Below are positions 1-8,527 of a stretch of DNA of 64,000 nt, one piece after another. Made by a program: the position numbers and the translations under genes. The number at the start of each line of letters is the position of its first letter. Positions within the stretch are counted from its first letter, which is position 1. A model generated the notes under the pieces. The model had not been told where the DNA came from and ran no database searches. It worked only from the letters and a program-made list of their open reading frames with translations. Source of the stretch: Prevotella sp. E13-27 (GTDB taxonomy: Bacteria; Bacteroidota; Bacteroidia; Bacteroidales; Bacteroidaceae); the NCBI RefSeq assembly GCF_023217965.1, contig NZ_JALPSC010000002.1, positions 310,001 to 374,000 of the forward strand, given 5' to 3'.

Positions 1-448
1 TGTGGACGATGCTCTCTGCGCTACTCGCGCTGCAATAGAGGAGGGTGTTGTTGCAGGTGGCGGTACTACATATATCCGCGCTCAGGAGGCTCTGAAGGAT
101 GTGAAGGGCGACAATGCCGACGAGCAGACTGGTATCAACATCATCTGCCGTGCCATTGAGGAGCCTCTGCGCCAGATTGTCACCAACGCAGGTGAAGAGG
201 GCGCAGTAGTAGTGCAGAAGGTGCGCGAGGGCAAGGGTGACTTCGGTTACAATGCTCGCACAGAGGTTTACGAGGATATGCGCAAGGCTGGCGTGATTGA
301 CCCAGCAAAGGTGGCTCGCGTGGCTCTTGAGAACGCAGCATCAATAGCTGGCATGTTCCTCACCACTGAGTGCCTGATCTGCGACAAGCCTGAGAAGGAG
401 CCTGCAATGCCAATGGGCGGCGCTCCAGGCATGGGTGGAATGATGTAA
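1..448 (+). CDS. groL: GroEL chaperonin, C-terminal part
   Basis: This is the 3' end of the 60-kDa chaperonin gene; the gene starts upstream of the window and the first complete codon is at base 2. The fragment holds the C-terminal intermediate and equatorial domains, including the [12 protein letters not shown] segment, the DFGYNA segment and the DPAKV..AL.NAASIAG region typical of GroEL. It ends in a Gly/Met-rich tail ([10 protein letters not shown]), the flexible tail that sits in the folding cavity. GroEL assists ATP-dependent protein folding with GroES in the cytoplasm. groES would be expected upstream, outside the window. A strong terminator follows 37 bases after the stop. Identification is very secure; only the truncation limits it. 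Confidence 0.98.
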   Translation, partial: VDDALCATRAAIEEGVVAGGGTTYIRAQEALKDVKGDNADEQTGINIICRAIEEPLRQIVTNAGEEGAVVVQKVREGKGDFGYNARTEVYEDMRKAGVIDPAKVARVALENAASIAGMFLTTECLICDKPEKEPAMPMGGAPGMGGMM

Positions 449-484
449 TAGAGTAATTACATAGGTTTATAGTTAGATTATTGA

Positions 485-518
485 TGTCCTGTCTCAGTGA
501 TGAGGCAGGGCATTTTTT
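485..518 (+). terminator. Rho-independent terminator of groEL
   Basis: A 12-bp stem (485-496 with 501-512, two G-T pairs) closes a GTGA loop and is followed by six T. It lies directly downstream of the groEL stop. Confidence 0.85.
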
Positions 519-523
519 AATGA

Positions 524-555
524 CACCTCTCCTGACCTCCCCGAAGGCGAGGAAC
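524..555. repeat. REP-like palindromic repeat, degenerate copy
   Basis: The stretch has the pattern CCTCTCC-TGACCTCCCC-GAAGG-CGAGG, related to the two copies at 9953-9984 and 10074-10108. Between this repeat and the insertion sequence at 603 I see nothing else in the gap after groEL. Confidence 0.5.
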
Positions 556-602
556 TTTTATCCATGCCGCGATTATACTTTATGTTTAGTTTTTACAAAA
601 AC

Positions 603-627
603 GGTTCTTCTTCAATTTAGTTGAAAA
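603..627 (+). repeat. ISL3 left terminal inverted repeat
   Basis: A 25-bp end beginning GGTTCTTCTTCAATTTAG, a perfect inverse match to 2478-2502. Confidence 0.95.
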
Positions 628-787
628 AGCAGCAATAGTTCGATGCATTGAAAATCATGTTTCTTTAAGTGTTTAAGAGGAGACAGAATGAAATGTATTG
701 TCGGCTTCCATATTAAACTTAATTAACTGACTATCAAGTATTTATAGCAAATAAAATTAGGATATTTGACATATTTTTTGTACCTTT

Positions 788-2488
788 ATGTCGCCAAACA
801 AGTGGTTCAAAATCATGTCAAAACATCCTAATAGCGACAAAAGTACTAATAATAATTGTCATAACCAAACTTTAGAGGCATCAAATAACGACAACCTCAA
901 AATTTCTTCCCTGTATCCGAATGCAGAACTCAGCATAGAGGATGTGGAGGTGCTTCCAGATACCATCCATATATATGCTCGTAGTTCTCTCTCCTATGGT
1001 ATCTGCCCATATTGCGGCAGTCACAGTAAAAAGATACACAGCAGATATATGCGTCACGTTACAGACCTTCCCATACTCGGCAGGCGCACTGTTCTTCATC
1101 TAGAGATGCGTAAGTTCTTCTGCCACGATGAAGATTGCAGCCACAAGACTTTTGCGGAGCAGCCTGGGACGGAGGTATTCCGATACCGTAGAAGAAGCAG
1201 GCGCTGTGAGGTTTTGGTGTCAAAACTGTCACTTGACTCATCGGCAGGCAAGAGCAGCAGCCATCTTCGTATAATGGGAATACCTATTAGCAGGGCAACT
1301 GTCCTTCGCGACATTCACCGCATGCCTCTTCCCGTATATCCGGATATCGATCGGATAGGTGTTGACGACTGGGCTTTCCGTAAGGGCGTATCCTATGGTA
1401 GCGTGATTGTCAATCTGCGGACGGGTATGATCATAGACCTGTTAGGTAATCGTGAGGAGGAAACTTTCAGGGAGTGGCTGGACAGACACATAAAGGTGCA
1501 GATTGTCAGTCGTGACAGATCCACCGACTACTCTGCTGCCGTCGCAAGTACCAAGCGCCTGATCAAGGAGGTTGCCGACCACTTTCATCTAGTAAAGAAT
1601 GCCTCCGATATGATAGCACGTGTTGTCAGTGAAAACTACGAGGATTACAGGATGTTAGTCACAGGAGAACGCAAGACCAACGATATCAGTAATGGCACCA
1701 ACGTGCAACGGCAGGCAAAATTCAATCAGGTCAAGATTCTACAGGCCAAGGGTATGAGCAAGGGTGAGATAGTCAAAGCTACCGGCATATTCTATACAAC
1801 TGTACAGTCGTATATGGACATCACATCATTACCTGCCCGTAAGAGCAATGCCCAAGTTGACTTCTCAATGCACGAGGCCTATGTGGAGACGGAATACGCC
1901 AAAGGCAGGCCTCTGTCCAAGATATTCAAGGATATCAACAAAGATGGTAGCTACAAGTCAATGGGGCCTTATTACCGCCATTTCCATTATTTGTCAGATG
2001 GCCATCGGGGACCGCGTAAGACTGAAGAGCAACACGTGCAGGCAAAGCGTGTCGCTGAGGTGTCACACAAAGAACCGCTTTTGCCTATTCACATGATGGC
2101 CAATATCATAAATAGGTCTGTAAGAGGCATGAAACTCAATGGGCAAGAGGACACGCTTATCAGAAAATTGCTCTCACTGAAGTGGTTCTCAACTCTGTAT
2201 TATGCAGTTTCTGAATTCAATGAACTTCTCAAGTCTAATAATCCTAGACGACTTACCAAATGGATAGAAGAATACAGACATACCTCCATTGAAAGGCTTA
2301 GACGCTTCGTTGATGGTGTGAACAGAGACCTCAAAGCCGTTATGAACTGCATCGTCTTACCTATATCCAATGGCATTGTCGAAGGATTTGTCAACAAGAT
2401 AAAGGAGGTCAAACGGTGCATGTATGGCAGGGCTGGACTGGAACTGCTTAAGAGAAAACTTATTCTGGAGCCTCTGCTTTTCAACTAA
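788..2488 (+). CDS. ISL3-family transposase
   Basis: A 566-residue transposase that cuts and pastes the surrounding element. The N-terminal region has the zinc-binding pairs of the family (CPYC around residues 73-76 and CHDEDC at 112-117). The DDE nuclease follows: a GVDDWAFRKG segment near 191-200 (first Asp), SRDRSTDYS near 241-249 (second Asp), and NGIVEGFVNKIKEVKR near the end (Glu). Between the second Asp and the Glu lies a long insertion with a helix-turn-helix-like stretch (MSKGEIVKATGI). The last codons and the stop lie inside the right inverted repeat, so the transposon end is also coding. An in-frame ATG at 818 could be the true start, because a weak -7-like TACCTTTA sits at 781-788. 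Confidence 0.95.
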   Translation: MSPNKWFKIMSKHPNSDKSTNNNCHNQTLEASNNDNLKISSLYPNAELSIEDVEVLPDTIHIYARSSLSYGICPYCGSHSKKIHSRYMRHVTDLPILGRRTVLHLEMRKFFCHDEDCSHKTFAEQPGTEVFRYRRRSRRCEVLVSKLSLDSSAGKSSSHLRIMGIPISRATVLRDIHRMPLPVYPDIDRIGVDDWAFRKGVSYGSVIVNLRTGMIIDLLGNREEETFREWLDRHIKVQIVSRDRSTDYSAAVASTKRLIKEVADHFHLVKNASDMIARVVSENYEDYRMLVTGERKTNDISNGTNVQRQAKFNQVKILQAKGMSKGEIVKATGIFYTTVQSYMDITSLPARKSNAQVDFSMHEAYVETEYAKGRPLSKIFKDINKDGSYKSMGPYYRHFHYLSDGHRGPRKTEEQHVQAKRVAEVSHKEPLLPIHMMANIINRSVRGMKLNGQEDTLIRKLLSLKWFSTLYYAVSEFNELLKSNNPRRLTKWIEEYRHTSIERLRRFVDGVNRDLKAVMNCIVLPISNGIVEGFVNKIKEVKRCMYGRAGLELLKRKLILEPLLFN

Positions 2489-2502
2489 ATTGAAGAAGAA
2501 CC
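2478..2502 (-). repeat. ISL3 right terminal inverted repeat
   Basis: A perfect inverse match of 603-627. It contains the transposase stop codon at 2486-2488. Confidence 0.95.
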
Positions 2503-2535
2503 ACAAAAACATAAAAAAACTAACTTAACGAACAC

Positions 2536-2566
2536 AAAAAAATCAGCTGTCTCACGACAGCCGATT
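2536..2566 (-). terminator. Minus-strand terminator-like hairpin
   Basis: An 11-bp stem (2541-2551 with 2556-2566, one wobble) and a 4-base loop are followed on the minus strand by a T run. It is a backstop about 280 bases beyond the lipoprotein gene, or a remnant from before the insertion sequence arrived. The rest of 2567-2780 is A/T-rich and holds nothing I can name; an open frame at 2608-2820 has no family resemblance. Confidence 0.6.
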
Positions 2567-2780
2567 CTCAAAAACAAACTACTTAAAAACTAATCTACTA
2601 AAACAAATCAAAAAAAATTTTCTTTTCTGACTGCAAAATTAGATTTTTTCCTATTATAAATGAAATTTTTTTGTGCTTTTCTTCTACAAAATTGATATTC
2701 GTCAACGAGTATTAGATGATTAGGTGTAGAAATGATACTATTTGCTATTTCGAAATAGCAGTTTGGACAAAATTTTGAAT

Positions 2781-2823
2781 AAAAATGCGGTGTGTAGCAT
2801 GAATGGTCATTGCTACACACCGC
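2781..2823 (-). terminator. Terminator of the lipoprotein gene
   Basis: A perfect 13-bp stem (2787-2799 with 2811-2823) is followed on the minus strand by ATTTTT. It lies 28 bases past the stop at 2851. Confidence 0.9.
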
Positions 2824-2850
2824 ACTATGGTGTGACTGTGTGTCAGGCGA

Positions 2851-3654
2851 TTACTCGGCGATGGTCTTGCGAGCAGCAACAATCTGCTCGTTAGCCTCAG
2901 CGAGCTGAGCCTTCAGCTGGTCAACAGAGATGGCGTTGAGCACCTTGAGTGGCTCGAGAGCCTCTGCTACTGGCTTGATGTCCTCATCGTAGTTAACGAG
3001 GTTTGTGATAGCGTCAGTAACGAGGACAATGCGGAAGGTGATGTTAGAAGCTGACTCGTCGTCGAAAGCTGCAAGGAACTTCTCTGTGTTCTGGCTTGCA
3101 ATGTAGAGCTCTTCAACGAGTGAAGTAGCTGCCATCTGCCAGAAGTAGTTGATGCGGCCGTTCTCGTTCATAGCGTTGTAGAGAGCCTCGGTGGTCTCGT
3201 AGAAAGTGCTCTGGTCTTCAACAGCCTTGAAAGAAGGGTCGTTGATGTCGGCGATGAGCTTTGTGATAGCCTCGTCGTAGGCCTCAGTAGGCATCTCGTA
3301 GAGAGCAGCAACCTTCTTGTCGATGCCGAGAAGGCTGATCATGCGATATTTCTCAGCGAGGGTAGCAGCGTTCTCAGCAGCTGCTGGGTCGATGAGATAC
3401 TCTGGCTTAACCTGCTTCTCTTCCTTAGAAAGGTCGATGGTGCCGTTGTTGTCAGTAAGGAAAGGAACCTTCTTCAGGGTAGATACAGATGCTGCAAGGC
3501 TGTCAAGGTGCATCTTGATGCTTGCTTCAACCTGCTCCTGCTCGAAGCTCTTCTCTGCTACTTCTTCCTCTGATGGCTGAGTAGCCTTGTTGCCACCGCA
3601 TGCAGCGAAAAGTGTTGCTGCAAGTGCTACGGTAAGAAATGATAGTTTTTTCAT
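2851..3654 (-). CDS. Hypothetical lipoprotein
   Basis: A 267-residue protein with a lipoprotein signal peptide: a hydrophobic stretch and a lipobox (LFAAC) put the acylated Cys at residue 19, followed by GGNK. The mature part is mainly helical and acidic, with no motif I recognise. It resembles the many outer-membrane or periplasmic lipoproteins of unknown role in Bacteroidetes. It lies 69 bases downstream of the ABC transporter on the same strand with no clear -7 element between them, so it may be co-transcribed with it and act in the same export or envelope process; that is inference. It ends in a very strong terminator. A real gene, function unknown. Confidence 0.85.
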   Translation of the reverse strand: MKKLSFLTVALAATLFAACGGNKATQPSEEEVAEKSFEQEQVEASIKMHLDSLAASVSTLKKVPFLTDNNGTIDLSKEEKQVKPEYLIDPAAAENAATLAEKYRMISLLGIDKKVAALYEMPTEAYDEAITKLIADINDPSFKAVEDQSTFYETTEALYNAMNENGRINYFWQMAATSLVEELYIASQNTEKFLAAFDDESASNITFRIVLVTDAITNLVNYDEDIKPVAEALEPLKVLNAISVDQLKAQLAEANEQIVAARKTIAE

Positions 3655-3723
3655 TTTGTTTTTGTTTTTTTTGTTGTTAATGAATAAATTATGTTTGTTG
3701 TATTTTAATTATTGTATTGTTGT

Positions 3724-6663
3724 CTATGATTGCTGTTCCTTGCGGATGTATCTGCCTGGACAGTCGGTATATAGCATGATGGCTGCTATGATGCTCATAA
3801 GCAGCAGCATCACGAGATTGTACCAGAGGGTCTTAATGTGCCACTGGCCTATGATCTTCTCACTGCTGTAGAACGGAGCACGGCCAATGGTGCTGTGGGG
3901 GGTGAGGTAGATGATGCCTGTGCGTGGAACGATGTAGCCATCGATGATATCGAGCATCTTACGGTTGTTGGCTCCTGTCACCCAGTCTTTCAGCGAGAGG
4001 TTGTAGTTGTCGCGCTTCAGCTTCATGACTGCTTCCTTGCCCTGGCTCTTCACTATCTGGCTCATCAGCTTGTCGGCTTTCAGCGTGATGGCGTTGCCAT
4101 CCTTGCTGAGCTTCTGCTCTGTCTGGTGAAGATAGTCTTTCAGCGAGGCATAAGAGTAGTCGCCATCGTAGGCAGGCATCTTACTGTATTCCGTCAACGT
4201 GGGCAGATTCTTGCGCAGCACATCGAGATGGAGAGGATTAACGGTCTTACCCTTGCGCTGCTCATCGTTCATGGTCTCCAGTTGCGACTGAAGCTCGTAG
4301 AGCAAGCCGGCATTGTAGAACTCGTTCTCATATTTCTTCTTGTCGAGCTCAAACAGCGGTGCCTCGTAATAGTTGTCAGTGAAGGATGTGACAGCAAGCG
4401 CCTCGTAGGCCCAGCGTGATGGGATGACATCGCCATAGAGGGGCACGTTGCCTGTGGTGCTCTTTGGCGACAGGTCGGTGAAGCTTACTACCAGTCCGCA
4501 AAGGAGTATCTGCGGAATGAGCAGCATGGGGATGCTGATGTAGATGGCTACGATAGAGTTGAGACACTGGGATAGCAGCAGGCCGGTGAGGTTGGCGAGG
4601 AACGAGGTGGCGAAGAGAATGATCCACCACACTCCGAAGAGTCCTTGCAGTCCCATGATGGCATTGCCGATGGCTACGAACAGCAGGGTCTGCAAGAGCG
4701 AGGCCATAGCCATATAGACAATCTTGGAAGTGATGTAGCTGCCATAGGACAGATGGAGGAAGCGCTCGCGCTTCAGCAGGGCGCGGTCTTTTATTATCTC
4801 CTCGGCACTTCCGCTCATGCCAGTGAATGTTGCCACGATCACTGCCATGAAGAAGTAGCTTACCAGATTCTTGTTGTCCATCACCGTATAGCCTTCAGCC
4901 GGTGCATAGCGTGTGAGCATGGCGCAGACGATGGCAAGCAGAGGTGCTTCGAGCAGAGTGATGCAGATGTATTGAAGATTGGTTATCTTCGTCTTAATGT
5001 TGCGATGCAGGAAGATGGCAAACTGCTTGAACACGTTGGGCTTCTTCTGGTCTGAACGTGGCACGGCAGTTGTTGATACCTCAGGCTGTTTCTCACGGTT
5101 CTTCAGATAGAGCTCGTGCCACTCCTGTGGTGTCATCTTGCGCTCCTCAGACATCTCACCACTATTGTTGAGTGCTTTCTCGTCGATGATGTTAAGCACT
5201 ATCTCTGGATTCACGTTGCCGCATGTGGGGCAGGCGCTGGTCTCAGCGTCGGCATAGTTGGCTGCTTCCTTGAAATAGGTGATGGCGTCAATGGGATTGC
5301 CATCGAAGACGGGGTAGCCGCCTCTATCGAGAATCCACAGACGATCGAAGAGCTTATACACATCGCTGGATGGCTGATGGATATTGGTAACTATCAGCTT
5401 GCCCTTCTGTGTCTGCTCTTTCAGCAGGTTCACCACTTTCTCTGTGTCGGCAGAAGACAGTCCGGATGTTGGCTCGTCAAGGAACAGAACTGCCGGCTCG
5501 CGTATAAGCTCGAGGGCAATGTTAAGACGCTTGCGCTGTCCGCCAGAGATGAACTTGTTGATAGGAGAGCCTACCTTTAAGTCTTTTGCCGCCTCAAGAC
5601 CAAGGTCTTTAAGGGTCTTCATAACCCTACGGTCAATCTCGGCATCGGCCATGCCTTCGAAGCATAGCTTGGCTGTGAACCACAGGTTCTGATAGACAGT
5701 GAGCTCCTCGATGAGCAGGTCGTCCTGAGGAACATAGCCTATAAGTGCCTTCGCCTCGGGCTCTGAAATGGAGTGACCATTGATGGTGATGCTTCCCTCC
5801 TGTGGAGTGAGGGTTCCGTTGAGTATGGACAGCAGTGTTGACTTGCCTGTGCCTGAACCACCCATGATGGCGAGAAGCTCTCCACTGCGGAGGGTGAAAC
5901 TCATGTTGTGGAGTCCGTTGTCGCTGTTGGGGAAACGGAAGTTGATGTCTCTGCCACAGAACTCAATCTTGTCGATAGACTTCCCTGACTTGCCTGTTGC
6001 CTTCTGGTGGGCATCGACAATGGTAGAGTAGTAGAGTGGGGAACCGCTCTTCAGCTTCAGCACACTACTCTGAAGCCACACCTGATAGCTGCCTGAGAGA
6101 ACAGGCACATCATTAAGCAGTACGTTTTCGCTGCCTGTGTAGGTGAAGATGAGCAGTCCTGTCACAGGGTCGAGAAGGGTTTTAAGCTCGCCATTGATGC
6201 CATCGACATGATGAATCATCACGTTCTTGTTGGGCTTCCCAGTGACGTAGTCGTTGAAGTCCTTGAACTGGCTCGCTGCAATGTGCAGATTCTTTGCCAT
6301 TGTGGCAAAGACGGTGTTCGACAGTATTTTCTCGGCGCTGTTGTTTGGGTTCTCGCTCAAGGCTCCGCTAACTGAAAACTCCATGACACGCAGCAGAAGA
6401 AGTGACTCTTCGTTACTGCGAATGCTGCCGTGAAGAGTGCTGCAGATGGATGCTACTATCTCGCTGGTGTTGAGGTCGGGAGTCATCTCGTAGGCGCCAC
6501 GCATGTCGCTGTAAAAATCAAGGTAGGCATCGATGTTTCTTATTCCGAAATGGTGACGAAGATAGCTCACAAGCATGTCTCTTGCTCGTGATTCATCAAC
6601 TCTCTCCTCTTTGCCAAAAAGGGCAAAAAGACTTAGAAAACTAGAAAGTATGATGTCTGTCAT
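3724..6663 (-). CDS. ABC-2 type transporter, fused ATPase and permease
   Basis: A 979-residue half-transporter of the ABCG/White layout, with ATPase before permease. The N-terminal 200 or so residues form a helical domain preceding the nucleotide-binding domain. That domain has Walker A GGSGTGKST, signature ISGGQRKRL and Walker B AVLFLDEPTSG. Then follow a CPTCG motif, a charged linker, and an ABC2-type membrane domain. A long soluble insertion (roughly 170 residues) lies before the last membrane helix. The substrate is unknown. The longest frame begins with TTG at 6693, but a TATATTTG element at 6712-6719 would put the transcript start near 6705. The ATG at 6663 therefore gives a normal leader and is preferred. 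The lipoprotein at 2851-3654 may be its partner. Confidence 0.9.
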   Translation of the reverse strand: MTDIILSSFLSLFALFGKEERVDESRARDMLVSYLRHHFGIRNIDAYLDFYSDMRGAYEMTPDLNTSEIVASICSTLHGSIRSNEESLLLLRVMEFSVSGALSENPNNSAEKILSNTVFATMAKNLHIAASQFKDFNDYVTGKPNKNVMIHHVDGINGELKTLLDPVTGLLIFTYTGSENVLLNDVPVLSGSYQVWLQSSVLKLKSGSPLYYSTIVDAHQKATGKSGKSIDKIEFCGRDINFRFPNSDNGLHNMSFTLRSGELLAIMGGSGTGKSTLLSILNGTLTPQEGSITINGHSISEPEAKALIGYVPQDDLLIEELTVYQNLWFTAKLCFEGMADAEIDRRVMKTLKDLGLEAAKDLKVGSPINKFISGGQRKRLNIALELIREPAVLFLDEPTSGLSSADTEKVVNLLKEQTQKGKLIVTNIHQPSSDVYKLFDRLWILDRGGYPVFDGNPIDAITYFKEAANYADAETSACPTCGNVNPEIVLNIIDEKALNNSGEMSEERKMTPQEWHELYLKNREKQPEVSTTAVPRSDQKKPNVFKQFAIFLHRNIKTKITNLQYICITLLEAPLLAIVCAMLTRYAPAEGYTVMDNKNLVSYFFMAVIVATFTGMSGSAEEIIKDRALLKRERFLHLSYGSYITSKIVYMAMASLLQTLLFVAIGNAIMGLQGLFGVWWIILFATSFLANLTGLLLSQCLNSIVAIYISIPMLLIPQILLCGLVVSFTDLSPKSTTGNVPLYGDVIPSRWAYEALAVTSFTDNYYEAPLFELDKKKYENEFYNAGLLYELQSQLETMNDEQRKGKTVNPLHLDVLRKNLPTLTEYSKMPAYDGDYSYASLKDYLHQTEQKLSKDGNAITLKADKLMSQIVKSQGKEAVMKLKRDNYNLSLKDWVTGANNRKMLDIIDGYIVPRTGIIYLTPHSTIGRAPFYSSEKIIGQWHIKTLWYNLVMLLLMSIIAAIMLYTDCPGRYIRKEQQS

Positions 6664-6711
6664 TTGCCTATGTGTACACTTATAGGTGTCCAAATCGGAC
6701 GTTTAAACATG

Positions 6712-6719
6712 CAAATATA
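6712..6719 (-). promoter_or_regulatory. -7 element for the ABC transporter gene
   Basis: TATATTTG on the minus strand fits TAnnTTTG; it supports the ATG at 6663. Confidence 0.6.
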
Positions 6720-6816
6720 TGAAAAAATTGATTGCGTGAAGTGTAATAAGATTTCTTTTTAGTAATTATTAACGACTATAGTGCAGATAGCTGTTTTTTC
6801 TGTGGATGTTTTTCTG

Positions 6817-6824
6817 TACTTTTG
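6817..6824 (+). promoter_or_regulatory. -7 element for the kinase-RapZ gene
   Basis: TACTTTTG fits the consensus. It lies downstream of the longest-frame start at 6806 and so excludes it in favour of 6845. Confidence 0.75.
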
Positions 6825-6844
6825 CAAAGGATTTAATCGATAAT

Positions 6845-8392
6845 ATGGAGAAACTTTTAGAATTATATAGAGAGTGGCATGGTAGTGAGCCGGCAAAAAC
6901 AGAGCAGTTGCCTGGTGCTGGTAGTAACCGTGCTTACTACAGGCTGACGGACGAAGAAGGGAAAAGTGTTATAGGCTGTGTGGGTACGAGCCGTGACGAG
7001 AACCATGCCTTCGTCTATCTGGCAAATCATTTTACAAAACGCAAGCTGCCTGTTCCTCAGGTGCTGGCAGTAAGTAGCGACGAGCTGCGCTATCTTCAGA
7101 CCGACCTTGGCTCAGTGTCGCTGTTTGATGCTATACGAGGAGGTAGAGAGGCAGGCGGACGATATACTGTGAAGGAGCAGGAACTGCTGAAGCGTACTAT
7201 TAGGGAATTGCCAAACATGCAGTTCCGTGGAGCACGTGAGCTGGATTTCACAAACTGTTATCCTCAGCCAGAGTTTGATACAGAGGGTGTGCTCTTCGAC
7301 TTGAACTATTTCAAGTATTGCTTCTTAAAGGCTACTGAGGTTGATTTCCATGAACTGAAGCTTGAGGCAGACTTCCGTCTGCTGGCAAAAGACCTTACGG
7401 CAGAGAATAGCGACAGCTTCCTGTATCGTGACTTTCAGGCTCGCAATGTGATGATTGACGATGAAGGCAATCCTTATTTCATTGATTTCCAGGGCGGTCG
7501 CCGCGGTCCTTACTATTACGATCTGGCATCGTTTCTATGGCAGGCATCGGCTAAATATCCAGATAAGTTGAGAAGTGATCTCGTTGACGAGTATTATAAT
7601 GCAGCGCTACAGTTCTCCGAGATGCCTAAGCGCGATGTCTTCGATCGTCGTTTGCGTCTGTTTGTATTCTTCCGCACGCTGCAGGTACTTGGCGCTTATG
7701 GCTTCCGTGGCTATTTTGAGCGAAAACAGCATTTCATTGAGAGCATACCGCCTGCAATACAGAACCTGCGTGAGTTGCTAAGTCTGGATCAAGAGAAGGA
7801 ACTCCTGCCTTATCCTTATCTTACTGATGTGCTTCGTAGACTATGTGAACTACCTAAGTATCAGCAGATTGAAGTGGTTTCGCAGACACGTGCTGACGGA
7901 TATAAGATAACAGACAATAACCCATATAAGGCTCACCCTAAGGATGGTCCTGCAACGTTCTCTAAGTATGACGGCAAGGGCCCGCTTGTGGTTAAGGTGT
8001 TCAGCTTCTCATTCCTTAAAGGCATTCCTGAAGATGAGAGCGGAAATGGTGGTGGCTATGTGTTTGACTGCCGTTCTACACATAACCCTGGACGTTATGA
8101 GCCTTATAAGCAGTTGACAGGACTGGATGAGCCTGTTATCCGATTCCTTGAGGATGATGGTGAGATACTGACTTTCCTCGATTCGGTTTATAAGTTGGCT
8201 GACGCTCATGTGGCTCGTTACATTCAGCGTGGTTTCACTTCGCTTATGTTCTGCTTTGGCTGTACTGGTGGTCAGCACCGTTCGGTATATAGCGCTCAGC
8301 ATCTGGCAGAGCATATTCACGAGAAGTTCGGAGTAGAGGTGCGCATTTGTCATCGCGAACAGAACATCAAACAAGTGCTGCCAAAAGTATGA
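6845..8392 (+). CDS. Sugar kinase (AmgK-like phosphotransferase) fused to RapZ C-terminal domain
   Basis: A 515-residue two-domain protein. Residues 1-330 form an aminoglycoside-phosphotransferase-type kinase: YRDFQARNVMI is the catalytic Brenner-type loop and FIDFQGGRRGP the metal-binding loop. Proteins of this type include AmgK, which phosphorylates N-acetylmuramic acid at C1 in peptidoglycan recycling. The last 150 or so residues match the RapZ C-terminal domain (SFSFLKGIP, VFDCRSTHNPG, GCTGGQHRSVY), which in E. coli RapZ binds glucosamine-6-phosphate. The P-loop half of RapZ is absent. A MurU-like nucleotidyltransferase, the next enzyme in the AmgK route, lies at 33893-34630. The start follows from the promoter at 6817. 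The precise substrate is inferred. Confidence 0.85.
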   Translation: MEKLLELYREWHGSEPAKTEQLPGAGSNRAYYRLTDEEGKSVIGCVGTSRDENHAFVYLANHFTKRKLPVPQVLAVSSDELRYLQTDLGSVSLFDAIRGGREAGGRYTVKEQELLKRTIRELPNMQFRGARELDFTNCYPQPEFDTEGVLFDLNYFKYCFLKATEVDFHELKLEADFRLLAKDLTAENSDSFLYRDFQARNVMIDDEGNPYFIDFQGGRRGPYYYDLASFLWQASAKYPDKLRSDLVDEYYNAALQFSEMPKRDVFDRRLRLFVFFRTLQVLGAYGFRGYFERKQHFIESIPPAIQNLRELLSLDQEKELLPYPYLTDVLRRLCELPKYQQIEVVSQTRADGYKITDNNPYKAHPKDGPATFSKYDGKGPLVVKVFSFSFLKGIPEDESGNGGGYVFDCRSTHNPGRYEPYKQLTGLDEPVIRFLEDDGEILTFLDSVYKLADAHVARYIQRGFTSLMFCFGCTGGQHRSVYSAQHLAEHIHEKFGVEVRICHREQNIKQVLPKV

Positions 8393-8472
8393 CAATATTA
8401 TAATGGACGTGCGCGTACATTATTTATATATAAATAAAAGAGCAAATATATTTTAAAGAGCTATTATAAAGA

Positions 8473-8506
8473 AAGAGTCTGCCACCCATAAGGATAGCAG
8501 GCTCTT
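8473..8506. terminator. Bidirectional terminator between convergent genes
   Basis: A 10-bp stem (8473-8482 with 8497-8506, one wobble) sits between the kinase gene and the glycogen operon. The minus strand is followed by a T-rich stretch. Confidence 0.65.
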
Positions 8507-8527
8507 AGCATATTGTTCAGCTAAGGA

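Larger units (their letters stand above)
603..2502 (+). mobile_element. Intact ISL3-family insertion sequence
   Basis: The element is 1900 bp, bounded by perfect 25-bp inverted repeats (603-627 and 2478-2502). It is flanked by a perfect 8-bp direct repeat, ACAAAAAC, at 595-602 and 2503-2510. An 8-bp duplication is the norm for the ISL3 family. One full-length transposase lies inside. Perfect ends and duplication indicate a recent, probably still competent copy. It landed downstream of the groEL terminator, where it disrupts no gene. Confidence 0.95.

Noticed and set aside
2608..2820. 70-codon minus-strand frame after the insertion sequence
   Set aside because: It overlaps the lipoprotein terminator, is very A/T-rich and shows no protein-like pattern or promoter.
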